Source: Bacteroidia bacterium (GTDB taxonomy: Bacteria > Bacteroidota > Bacteroidia > CAIKAF01). Taken from it: DNA of 41,089 nucleotides. Below, one piece after another: positions 26,079 through 33,636 of the stretch. Within the stretch, counting starts at the first letter, position 1. The number at the start of each line of letters is the position of its first letter. The notes below the pieces were generated by a model. It was not told where the DNA came from. It saw only the letters and a program-made list of their open reading frames with translations, and did not search any database. Where the stretch lies: the NCBI GenBank assembly GCA_016742095.1, contig JACVCJ010000032.1:1-41089 (forward strand), given 5' to 3'. The translations under genes and the position numbers were made by a program.

Positions 26079-26086
26079 CAAAAGTA
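26079..26086 (-). promoter_or_regulatory. -7 promoter box TACTTTTG for the M61 peptidase gene
   Basis: Exact TAnnTTTG match followed by CAC, 17 nt before the ATG. The repeat begins 7 bp upstream, so any -33 element lies within the repeat. Confidence 0.55.
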
Positions 26087-26092
26087 AGGAAT

Positions 26093-26203
26093 TAGTCCGA
26101 AGTCCGTAGAAGTAATGAGGGACGAGTGACGAGCAAGGAGTTCACAGCCCTGAGCCAAACGTTTAGATCAACGGAGCTTTCGTCCGGACGCAGCAATACG
26201 GAC
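26093..26203. repeat. Mosaic AGTCCG/CGGAC repeat, copy 3
   Basis: Left arm AGTCCGAAGTCCG (26094-26106), followed by AGAAGTAATGAGG and GAGTGACGAGCAAGGAG, which also occur in copy 2. The right arm is degraded to CGGAC at 26185 and 26199. It lies between the M61 gene start and the end of the next minus-strand gene. The rest of this 155-bp gap shows nothing else. Confidence 0.65.
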
Positions 26204-26216
26204 CAGCAAAGCGTCT

Positions 26217-27086
26217 TCAGGGCACAAATCGAAACACCCCCGGCCCGCTGCCTACGCCGCCTGCCTGCAGTTCTTCAAAAGCCAGGAAAAAGCCCCTGCC
26301 CGGAATGGCGGCAATGGTCTCCAGCTGCCGGAACGAAGGACTGAACGCATACAGCTTTTCCATGTTCAGTACGGCTCCTTCAGCCGGAGGCCAGGCAAAG
26401 GAGGCTGCGTATATTTTTTCGATCTTCAGTTCAATATGGTAACCGCAGACCCAGAGCCGCCCTTCATAAAATTCGGCACCTGTGACCAAAAAATTGGTTC
26501 CCAGCGTGCATACCGGCGCCAGCACGTAGGCTCCTGCCGCGGTATCCGTTGCATATACCAAAGAAGGGCCCCGGAGCCAGTTCTTACTGAAAATATAGAG
26601 CTTACCGTTCGCCACGGCCATCGCTTCTGCATCGTAATTGTGGCGGTGTTTCTTTTGCGTGACTGCGGGTTTATCCTTATACGAAAAGCTGATGATCTGC
26701 GGCCGTACCGAAACCGAATCGGCCCCGGAAGCTGCAATGTCCTTTTTTGCGATCTTGTATACCTGCAGGTAATTGCGGTTGCCCGAATTGTTCCCGATAT
26801 CGCCGATATAGATATGCGTTTCGTCCTGGGCAATGTCTTCCCAGTCGGTATTTATGGCATTCTGAACGTGTATCTTTTTACGTATCTTAAAATCGGTAGT
26901 GTCCAGGGCATACAATACGGGCTCGTCTCCGCCGTCGTTATGGGCCCAGAGCATGCCGTCCCAGAAAACGGCGCCGGATATTTCCCGCAGTCCGGCCGGG
27001 AGTTCTTTATCGCCGCGGATCTTCAGGTTTTGCTGGGCTGTAGCGGCCAGGCACAGAAAGTATACAAAAAGGAACAGGTTTCGCAT
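26217..27086 (-). CDS. Secreted beta-propeller-like protein
   Basis: The protein has 289 residues. A short Sec signal peptide (about 1-18, LAATAQQ) is followed by strand-rich repeats such as EISGAVFWDGMLWAHNDGG, TDWEDIAQDETHIYIGDIG and NYDAEAMAVANGKLYIFSKN. The WED/EAMA pattern is seen in esterase-like or SdiA-regulated-like propellers of Bacteroidetes; a specific function cannot be assigned. It is likely periplasmic or outer membrane associated. Single-gene unit, divergent from crtD, with a near-consensus TATCTTCG ahead of its start. Confidence 0.75.
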   Translation of the reverse strand: MRNLFLFVYFLCLAATAQQNLKIRGDKELPAGLREISGAVFWDGMLWAHNDGGDEPVLYALDTTDFKIRKKIHVQNAINTDWEDIAQDETHIYIGDIGNNSGNRNYLQVYKIAKKDIAASGADSVSVRPQIISFSYKDKPAVTQKKHRHNYDAEAMAVANGKLYIFSKNWLRGPSLVYATDTAAGAYVLAPVCTLGTNFLVTGAEFYEGRLWVCGYHIELKIEKIYAASFAWPPAEGAVLNMEKLYAFSPSFRQLETIAAIPGRGFFLAFEELQAGGVGSGPGVFRFVP

Positions 27087-27155
27087 GGTAACGAAGATAC
27101 AAAAGAAAATACGCTATCTTGTGAACAAAAGCCGGATCCCCTTTGTCGTTTATAT

Positions 27156-28634
27156 ATGCCTGCAAAAGATGCCATCGTGATCGGCGCCGGGGTCGGCGGA
27201 CTTGCCCTGGCCATACGCCTGAGAGCGGCGGGCTTCAGCGTACGTATATTTGAACAGGCCGCTTATCCCGGTGGAAAACTCTGTGAAAAAAAACAGGACG
27301 GCTACCGTTTTGATGCGGGCCCTTCCCTGTTTACCATGCCCGAACTGCTGGATGAGCTCTTCAGCCTGCACGGCAAAGACCCGCGCGCATACTATACCTA
27401 TACGCAATTACCCGAAATATGCCGCTATTTCTACGAAGACGGCACCCGGCTCTCCTCGTACAGCGACCCGGAGCGCAGGGCCCGGGAATGGGAAGAAAAA
27501 CTGGGCATTCCGCCCGAACAGACCCGCCGCCACCTGCAACGAGCCGCCGATATCTGGCAGCTGACCAGCGACGTATTCATCTTTAACCGTTTCGGACATG
27601 CCGGGTCCTTCACCAGCAAAGCCTTCCTGAAAGGATTGATAAATATACGAAAAATGCATGTGTTCCGCACGATGCATGCGCTCAACAGCCGTTACCTGTC
27701 CGACCCGCGGGCCGTGCAGCTGTTCAACCGCTATGCCACCTACAACGGCAGCAATCCCTATGCGGCCCCGGCCACCCTGCACGTCATTCCGCATATCGAG
27801 TACAACCTGGGCGCTTACCTGCCGGCGGGCGGAATGATCTCCATTACCCGCGCACTGGAAAAACTGGCGCTTGACACCGGTGTACAAATTCTGTATGAAC
27901 ACCCGGTAGAGCGCATCGTAACCGAAAACGATACCGTATTGGGCATACAAAGCAAAGGCGAAGGCCATGCGGCCGGCCTGGTCGTGAGCAATGCCGATGC
28001 GGCCTTTACCTACGGACGCCTGCTGGGCGATACCGGGAGCGCGGGCCGTATCCTGGAACAGGAACGCTCTACCAGCGCCATCGTGTTCAACTGGGGTATA
28101 CGCAGTCACTTCCCTGAGCTGGGGCTGCACAATATTTTTTTCAGTGCCGATTATGAAAACGAATTCCGCTGCCTGTTTGATAAATATACATTATGTGACG
28201 ATCCTACGGTCTACCTCTTCATCAGCAGTAAACACGAGCCGGAAGACGCCCCGCCCGGCTGCGAGAACTGGTTCGTGATGGTGAACGCCCCGGCCGATAA
28301 GGGACAGGACTGGCCGCACCTGATAGCACATGCCCGCAGGGCCGTACTGGCTAAACTGCAGCGCATACTGGGCCGGGACATCGAAGCGCTGATCGCTACG
28401 GAAGACATACTCGATCCTACGCTTATCGAATCGCGTACCTCTTCGGTGGCAGGCTCGCTCTACGGTCCGGCCGGTAACAGCCGCTGGGCCGCTTTCCTGA
28501 GGCACCCGAACTACAGTAAAAAATACCGACATTTGTATTTTACGGGCGGCAGTGTACATCCCGGCGGCGGCATACCCATGGTACTGTCTTCGGCAAAGAT
28601 CACGGCCGGCCTTATTCAAAAAAGACACGCATGA
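27156..28634 (+). CDS. crtD: Carotenoid desaturase, CrtD-like (CrtI family)
   Basis: The protein has 492 residues from the ATG at 27156. The FAD-binding GAGVGG (10-15) is followed by FEQAAYPGGKL, DAGPSLFTMPELL and, near the end, YFTGGSVHPGGGIPMVLSSAK, the classic phytoene desaturase ending. The open frame continues far upstream (to 26436) only because it is antisense to another gene. The next gene overlaps by 4 bp and looks like CruF. That pairing favours CrtD, the C-3',4' desaturase of hydroxylated gamma-carotene in myxol/flexixanthin-type pathways, over a primary CrtI. No crtB, crtY, crtZ or crtW is in the window. Confidence 0.85.
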   Translation: MPAKDAIVIGAGVGGLALAIRLRAAGFSVRIFEQAAYPGGKLCEKKQDGYRFDAGPSLFTMPELLDELFSLHGKDPRAYYTYTQLPEICRYFYEDGTRLSSYSDPERRAREWEEKLGIPPEQTRRHLQRAADIWQLTSDVFIFNRFGHAGSFTSKAFLKGLINIRKMHVFRTMHALNSRYLSDPRAVQLFNRYATYNGSNPYAAPATLHVIPHIEYNLGAYLPAGGMISITRALEKLALDTGVQILYEHPVERIVTENDTVLGIQSKGEGHAAGLVVSNADAAFTYGRLLGDTGSAGRILEQERSTSAIVFNWGIRSHFPELGLHNIFFSADYENEFRCLFDKYTLCDDPTVYLFISSKHEPEDAPPGCENWFVMVNAPADKGQDWPHLIAHARRAVLAKLQRILGRDIEALIATEDILDPTLIESRTSSVAGSLYGPAGNSRWAAFLRHPNYSKKYRHLYFTGGSVHPGGGIPMVLSSAKITAGLIQKRHA

Positions 28635-29278
28635 TCGCACACATCCGGGACCTGGTGTTCCATAAACATTTCTGGGTATATGCCTGCATCGTATACGCCG
28701 TGGGGATCGCGGGGCTCAGTTTCAGCGCCACACAGCCTCTTTTCATACGTCTTATACCGCTCAATATCCTGCTGGCCAACCTGATCCTTTTTGTAAGTAT
28801 GGAAAACACCGACCGGCGCTTCTGGCTTCTGGCCGGCAGCATTGCCCTGCTGGGTTTCCTGGCAGAGGTGGCGGGGATCCACACCGGGCTTATCTTCGGC
28901 GATTATCAGTACGGAAGCGCCCTGGGCCCGAAAGTATTCGGGGTTCCCCTGCTCATCGGGCTTAACTGGACCTTTATGGTGTTCAGCAGTGTGAGCATAG
29001 CGCGGCAGGTGGGCATACCGGCAGGTTTTCTGCCGTTCATGGGTGCCGTGGTGATGCTTAATTATGATTTCTGGCTGGAGCCGGCCGCCATGCGTTTTGA
29101 TATGTGGCAGTGGTTTGCGGGCATTGTACCGCCGCAGAATTACCTGGCCTGGTTCCTGTTCGGCTTCGCATTCTGTGCGCTGTATACACTTACAGGACCT
29201 GTATACGAAAACCGCAGCGCCGCCCGTATCTTCGGCATACAGCTGCTTTTCTTCATTATACTGCGCGTTACGGCATAA
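28631..29278 (+). CDS. cruF: Carotenoid biosynthesis membrane protein, CruF-like (DUF422)
   Basis: The protein has 215 residues with about seven hydrophobic helices. The conserved family blocks are AEVAGIHTGLIFGDYQYG, with the acidic E and H in mid-protein, then VPLLIGLNWTFMV and MLNYDFWLEPAAM. These fit the DUF422/CruF carotenoid 1',2'-hydratase family, which adds water to the psi end of gamma-carotene or related chains. The start overlaps the crtD-like stop by 4 bp (ATGA), so the two steps are translationally coupled. A terminator hairpin begins right after the stop. Confidence 0.85.
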   Translation: MIAHIRDLVFHKHFWVYACIVYAVGIAGLSFSATQPLFIRLIPLNILLANLILFVSMENTDRRFWLLAGSIALLGFLAEVAGIHTGLIFGDYQYGSALGPKVFGVPLLIGLNWTFMVFSSVSIARQVGIPAGFLPFMGAVVMLNYDFWLEPAAMRFDMWQWFAGIVPPQNYLAWFLFGFAFCALYTLTGPVYENRSAARIFGIQLLFFIILRVTA

Positions 29279-29304
29279 AAAAAGACCGCCCTTGCAGCGG
29301 TCTT
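29274..29304. terminator. Bidirectional hairpin terminator between cruF and the DUF3078 gene
   Basis: AAGACCGC/GCGGTCTT stem (29282-29289 with 29297-29304) with a seven-base loop. The run of A on its left gives a good T-tail for the minus-strand gene; the plus-strand tail is T-rich but interrupted. Confidence 0.85.
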
Positions 29305-29330
29305 CCTTATTTTAGTATATACTATAAAAA

Positions 29331-30293
29331 TTATTCCTTGGTACCTATTACGTATTTAAACCCGAGTGCAAGGCCCTGGGCATGCTGTACGCGCACGTCC
29401 TGGTCACGGTCAAACACGGCCGTATAGGTAAGCGTTGTAGAGATAAATTTAGTGACTTTCGCCGAGAATATCAGGTCAAAACGCTGCACCATGTTAAACG
29501 CTGTGGCGAAGTCGTAATCCTTAAAAAATCGATACTTGAATTTAAGGTTAATGTTTTTGTGAAGGTTCTTGTCGAAGCCCAGCTCCCCGCTGAAACCGAA
29601 CTGGTTGCGGAAACGCTTGCCCTGTATCACCCCATAGCGGTCCAGGATGCCATCGGCATTGTTATCGACGGCCGCGATGGAAGTGTCCATCACATAGGTC
29701 TGGCGCAGGGAAATCAGGCCCAGGTTCACGTAAAAGAAATCCACGGGTTTATATTCAATACCTATGTCTTCAAAGGTATAACCGGGAGCCATAAAGTTCG
29801 AGAACTTGGTATCGATCACTTCGTAAGGTTCCTGCGTGGGATCTGCCGGTGTTACCGTGCGGTAGGTATAACCCGGCTGGTACTGCGTTTCAAAACGGCC
29901 GCTGGCAAATACCCGCCAGCTTTTGGCAAAGCGGTACTCCCCCTTGGTAGAGAACTGGAACATATCGGTGGTCTTGCGCAGCTTGGTATTGTTCTTGAAC
30001 AGCTTCAGCAGACCGTATTGCGTGTTGAGGTAGGCACCCCAGCTCCATTTATTCTTGCTGTAACGGATATTGGCGAAAACGTAGGCGCCCAGCGCTACGG
30101 AAGACTCACCGCCACCGCGCCAGGAATCCGAAAAATAGGCCTGGTTCACGTTTACACCGGCGTCTAAATAATACTTCCAGTATTTGTACCAGTTCGTCGT
30201 TGTGTCCCGTGCCGGCTGTGCCGTTTCGCCCGTCTGGGCCGAAACCTGAAACGCAGCCGTCATTACCATAAGAGATAGTAATAATTTCTTCAT
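29331..30293 (-). CDS. DUF3078 outer membrane barrel-like protein
   Basis: The protein has 320 residues. After the signal peptide (about 1-19) comes a region with WKYYLDAGVNVNQAYFSDSW and GGGESSVALGAYVFANI, the recognisable start of DUF3078 proteins of Bacteroidetes. The rest alternates polar and aromatic residues in strands up to a C-terminal strand, suggesting an outer membrane barrel of perhaps 12-14 strands. Function unknown. It follows the 41-residue membrane peptide gene by 17 bp, so it is the last gene of the cdaA operon. Confidence 0.82.
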   Translation of the reverse strand: MKKLLLSLMVMTAAFQVSAQTGETAQPARDTTTNWYKYWKYYLDAGVNVNQAYFSDSWRGGGESSVALGAYVFANIRYSKNKWSWGAYLNTQYGLLKLFKNNTKLRKTTDMFQFSTKGEYRFAKSWRVFASGRFETQYQPGYTYRTVTPADPTQEPYEVIDTKFSNFMAPGYTFEDIGIEYKPVDFFYVNLGLISLRQTYVMDTSIAAVDNNADGILDRYGVIQGKRFRNQFGFSGELGFDKNLHKNINLKFKYRFFKDYDFATAFNMVQRFDLIFSAKVTKFISTTLTYTAVFDRDQDVRVQHAQGLALGFKYVIGTKE

Positions 30294-30310
30294 GATGTAT
30301 GGAGATTTTG

Positions 30311-30436
30311 TTATTTACAGTGTGAGCAGTCCTTGTCTTTGTTTTTAGTTTTCTTCGGTTTAAAGAATACTTTCTGTATAATAAAAGCCAGGGCAAAAAT
30401 AAATAATAAGACTACTAAAATCACCTGCCAGTTCAT
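30311..30436 (-). CDS. 41-residue single-helix membrane peptide with Cys-rich tail
   Basis: From the ATG at 30436 the product is one membrane helix (about residues 3-24) followed by a very basic stretch FKPKKTKNKDKD and the end CSHCK. A hydrophobic helix plus a Lys-rich and CxxC-like tail recalls the FeoB-associated Cys-rich membrane proteins, but no feoB is nearby. An in-frame extension to 30544 overlaps the end of cdaA and is unlikely. It starts 22 bp after cdaA and ends 17 bp before the DUF3078 gene. Confidence 0.7.
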   Translation of the reverse strand: MNWQVILVVLLFIFALAFIIQKVFFKPKKTKNKDKDCSHCK

Positions 30437-30458
30437 TGAATTTTCCGTATTGTATTGT

Positions 30459-31250
30459 TTATAACTTACGCTCTTTAAACTCTTTGAAACGTTTCCGCAG
30501 CAGTTCGGAAGAGACATTACGCACGATACGGCCTTTGTAGGCATAGCTGATGCCCCCGGTCTGTTCGCTTACGATCACGGCGAACACGTCGAAAAATTCC
30601 GTGACCCCGCAGGCGGCGCGGTGACGCATACCGATATCGCTGGGCAGTTCCTGGTTATCGCTCAGGGGCAGCACCAGGCGGGCTGCTTTCAGCTTGGTGC
30701 CTACAATGAGTACGGCCCCGTCGTGCAGGGGAGAGTTTTTAAAGAAAATATTCTCGATCAGTTCGGAGGTCACTTCGGCATTGAGTTTTACGCCTGTTTC
30801 CTCGAAGGAACGTTCTTCCTGCCGGTCCGAAATAATGATAAGCGCGCCCGTTTTGGTAGATGCCATGCGCACCACGGCCTTTTCGATCTCGGCCCAGCGT
30901 ATGGATGCGGTGGTATCCGAAGGTCCCCGGCGCAGCAGGCGTCGGAAGGAATCGGAAAAACCGCCGAAACCGCTCTTGCCCAGTAAGAGCAGAAAACGAC
31001 GTATCTCCTGCTGAAAAACGATCATCAGTGCAATTACGCCCACACTGGTGAACTGCCCCAGGATGCCGCTCAGCAGACGCATATGCAGGGCCTCGGTAAT
31101 GCTCGAAAGAAGGTACACCAGGATAATTCCCAGGAAAATATTCAGGGCCGGAGTTCCTTTTATAAGTCGGTAAAGCTGATAAAGTAAAAGGGAGACCAGC
31201 AAAACGTCCAGTATATCAATAAATCCTATCTTGTCTAAATATGCTCCCAT
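30459..31250 (-). CDS. cdaA: Diadenylate cyclase, CdaA type
   Basis: The protein has 263 residues. Three membrane helices occupy about residues 12-90. The DAC domain then carries the two active-site motifs, DGA at 177-179 (in SPLHDGAVLI) and RHR at 209-211 (in GMRHRAACG). It condenses two ATP into cyclic di-AMP, a messenger for osmolyte, potassium and cell wall control. Length and motif spacing are typical of CdaA. It heads a three-gene operon with a small membrane peptide and a DUF3078 barrel, and it is divergent from a TonB receptor gene with only 34 bp between start codons. A folP neighbour, usual in this phylum, is absent here. Confidence 0.96.
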   Translation of the reverse strand: MGAYLDKIGFIDILDVLLVSLLLYQLYRLIKGTPALNIFLGIILVYLLSSITEALHMRLLSGILGQFTSVGVIALMIVFQQEIRRFLLLLGKSGFGGFSDSFRRLLRRGPSDTTASIRWAEIEKAVVRMASTKTGALIIISDRQEERSFEETGVKLNAEVTSELIENIFFKNSPLHDGAVLIVGTKLKAARLVLPLSDNQELPSDIGMRHRAACGVTEFFDVFAVIVSEQTGGISYAYKGRIVRNVSSELLRKRFKEFKERKL

Positions 31251-31284
31251 TATTCTAAATTAGCGTAAAAATATAAAGAAAATC

Positions 31285-33636
31285 GTGAAATCTATACGTC
31301 TGCTGCCGATCTTAGTATTGATATCCCTTATACATCCCCGCTTGTGGGGACAGGCTGACAGCTGCACGGTAAAGCTGAACACCGGCTCCGGCTTCAGCGA
31401 CATACTGTCGGGTACCCTGGTACTCAACGGTAAAGACACGGTACGGACCGACTCCAACGGCGTTTTCAGGCATCCCCTGGGCTGCAGACTGCGTAAAATA
31501 ACCGTTCTGCAACTCGATCACTTCAGCAACGGCCCCGGGGGACGAAAAAAACAGGAGGCCTCCTACCCTTTTGCATTCCGGGAAAGCTACGAGAGCGACG
31601 ACACGCTTTTTATCATGATGGCCGAAGACCGAAGCGCCCGGTCGCTGAATACACAGCGTACGCCCAATCCCGCTGTGCACCAGACCTTCGTAAGCTATTC
31701 CGATGCACTGAACATACAGCCGGGCATACGCTGGGAATACCGCGGACTCGATGGCAGCGCCGTGCTGAACGTGCGGGGCAGCGGACTACGGAACCAGTTT
31801 GGTATACGCAACGTAAAGTTCTACCACAACGGCATGCCGCTTACCTATTCCGACGGATTTACGCCTTTCGAGATGACGGACCCATTGCTTACGGGCCGTA
31901 TGGAGCTGAATTATAACGTACAGGATTACGGTGCCGGCAATGGCGGCGTACTGCGTATATACAGTCCGGAAGATACCATCGCGGGCGCTCCCGTACTGCA
32001 TGCCAACCTGTACAATGCCATCGGTTCTTTCGGCTATCGGGCACACGGCGGTACCGTTACGTTCCGCAATAAACGCATGTACCTGCGGGCGGGTTTCGCC
32101 TACAAGCAGAGCAAGGGCTACCGCGACCTGGAATTCCTGAACCGCAAGAACGCAGACGCCGAGATCGGTGTGCAGCTGGGCAAAAAACGCAATCATACCC
32201 TGTCGCTGGGCATACTGTACAGCTACATCAACTGGGGACTGCCCGGTTCGCTCAACGCCGCACAGGCCGATACGGCGCCGCGCATGGCCAATCCCTTTTC
32301 CCTGCTGATACCGGCTCACCTGGAAAAAAGCGCCGGCAAGGGAAATATACGCTACACTGTGAATGTCGGCAGAGTTCGTTCCGAGACCATGCTTTTCGGA
32401 GGGGCATCCGATAAATACAATCCCTACGGTACATCCTTCTTCAATAACGGCATCAAAACGGAAAAGGGCTTTAACAGCGGACTGCTGCAAACTTTTGACA
32501 TCCGCCTGCCCAGCCGTTACAGAGGCCACCGCTTTCCCGGCCAGCTGAACAACTACCTGAAAGTACATCTTGAAAATCAGAACGATGTGATCCGTATACG
32601 CGAAACGGACGCGTTTGTGACCGATTCTGTTAAGTTCGCCGGACGTGTGGTACAGTCGCAGACCTTTGGCGGCGTTTCATTTCGTATACAAATCCGGAAA
32701 ACGCATATATACATCAGCGGCAGCGGCTTCGGGCATCTCAATTTTTACCGGGTGGATAACGATCTGGATCAGTCGCGCGTGCAAAAGACGAGTGTGTTCG
32801 GTACCGGGCACGTAGGTGTGGAAATGCTGGTTACCCGGCGTTCGCACATCGGGCTTTTCGTAGGGCATTCGTACAGTCCGCCGCTCTGGGACGAACGCAT
32901 CATGCCCAACGGCACCATACTGCCCCTGCGCGATGAGAAGAAAGCCTATGCGTCCTTTATCTACCAGGGCAATGTGCAGCGCGGTACCTATGACGCCATG
33001 CACCGCTGGAAGGCTGAACTCTACTCCTGGTACTATTACGACTTTATTGTGCCGTATTTCCAGAATGGCAGCGATCTTACCCTGTACCGCAATGCCGGCA
33101 ATTCCGTAAACTCCGGGCTGGAGGTCAATTACGATTTCGCCCGTTATTTTGCCTTCCGCGGAAAGCCTTCCTTTGCGGTATTTGCCAAAGCGAATTATGG
33201 ATTCCAGTATTTCCTGATGCCCCGCCTGGAATTCGAGAACCAGGTATATACGAATAAAATAATGCCGGGTATGCCCATGCACCAGGGCTATGCCAGCGTA
33301 GGCGGTAAAATATTCGGACTGAAACTTTCGCTTTCGGCACAATACATTGATCGTATCGCGCTGAACTTTGACAATACCGATCATCAGAAAGCGTATATGC
33401 TTCTGAATGCCGAAATTTCGTATAGTCATACCATTTTCCAGGTGCTGAACCTCGAAGTTTTCCTGCAGGGACGCAACCTTACCAACAGCGCCTACAGCAG
33501 CCGCCTGCAACTGAACGCACCGCTGGGCAGGTATTACAATCCTGCGCCGGGAACTTTTGTCATGGGTGGATTTTACATACGTACGGCCAATCTCATTAAA
33601 TCGAAGCCGAATACGTTTAAACTGTCAGGGCGTTAA
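31285..33636 (+). CDS. TonB-dependent outer membrane receptor, first copy
   Basis: The protein has 783 residues, starting at a GTG (31285). After a signal peptide (about 1-22) a short Gly/Asp module (GTLVLNGKDTVRTDSNGVFR) resembles a reduced carboxypeptidase-like regulatory domain. The plug follows with SDALNIQPGIRWEYRG, GSAVLNVRGSGLRNQFGIR and a clear YNVQDYGAGNGGVLRIYSP. The barrel then runs to the C-terminus with the usual aromatic strands. Such receptors import iron complexes, vitamins or glycans using the TonB-ExbBD system. No partner lipoprotein of the SusD kind is present. The ligand is unknown. Its 3' end overlaps the stop of the convergent glycosyltransferase gene by 4 bp. Confidence 0.88.
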   Translation: MKSIRLLPILVLISLIHPRLWGQADSCTVKLNTGSGFSDILSGTLVLNGKDTVRTDSNGVFRHPLGCRLRKITVLQLDHFSNGPGGRKKQEASYPFAFRESYESDDTLFIMMAEDRSARSLNTQRTPNPAVHQTFVSYSDALNIQPGIRWEYRGLDGSAVLNVRGSGLRNQFGIRNVKFYHNGMPLTYSDGFTPFEMTDPLLTGRMELNYNVQDYGAGNGGVLRIYSPEDTIAGAPVLHANLYNAIGSFGYRAHGGTVTFRNKRMYLRAGFAYKQSKGYRDLEFLNRKNADAEIGVQLGKKRNHTLSLGILYSYINWGLPGSLNAAQADTAPRMANPFSLLIPAHLEKSAGKGNIRYTVNVGRVRSETMLFGGASDKYNPYGTSFFNNGIKTEKGFNSGLLQTFDIRLPSRYRGHRFPGQLNNYLKVHLENQNDVIRIRETDAFVTDSVKFAGRVVQSQTFGGVSFRIQIRKTHIYISGSGFGHLNFYRVDNDLDQSRVQKTSVFGTGHVGVEMLVTRRSHIGLFVGHSYSPPLWDERIMPNGTILPLRDEKKAYASFIYQGNVQRGTYDAMHRWKAELYSWYYYDFIVPYFQNGSDLTLYRNAGNSVNSGLEVNYDFARYFAFRGKPSFAVFAKANYGFQYFLMPRLEFENQVYTNKIMPGMPMHQGYASVGGKIFGLKLSLSAQYIDRIALNFDNTDHQKAYMLLNAEISYSHTIFQVLNLEVFLQGRNLTNSAYSSRLQLNAPLGRYYNPAPGTFVMGGFYIRTANLIKSKPNTFKLSGR

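Noticed and set aside
24280-26109. 609-codon plus-strand open frame opposite the M61 peptidase
   Set aside because: The translation has no family resemblance, and the minus-strand M61 gene has intact zinc-site and PDZ motifs. The high GC content of third positions keeps the antisense frame open.
26436-27155. Long open plus-strand frame leading into the crtD-like gene
   Set aside because: It is antisense to the secreted propeller gene (26217-27086), which has a signal peptide and family-like repeats. The desaturase fold begins only at the ATG at 27156.
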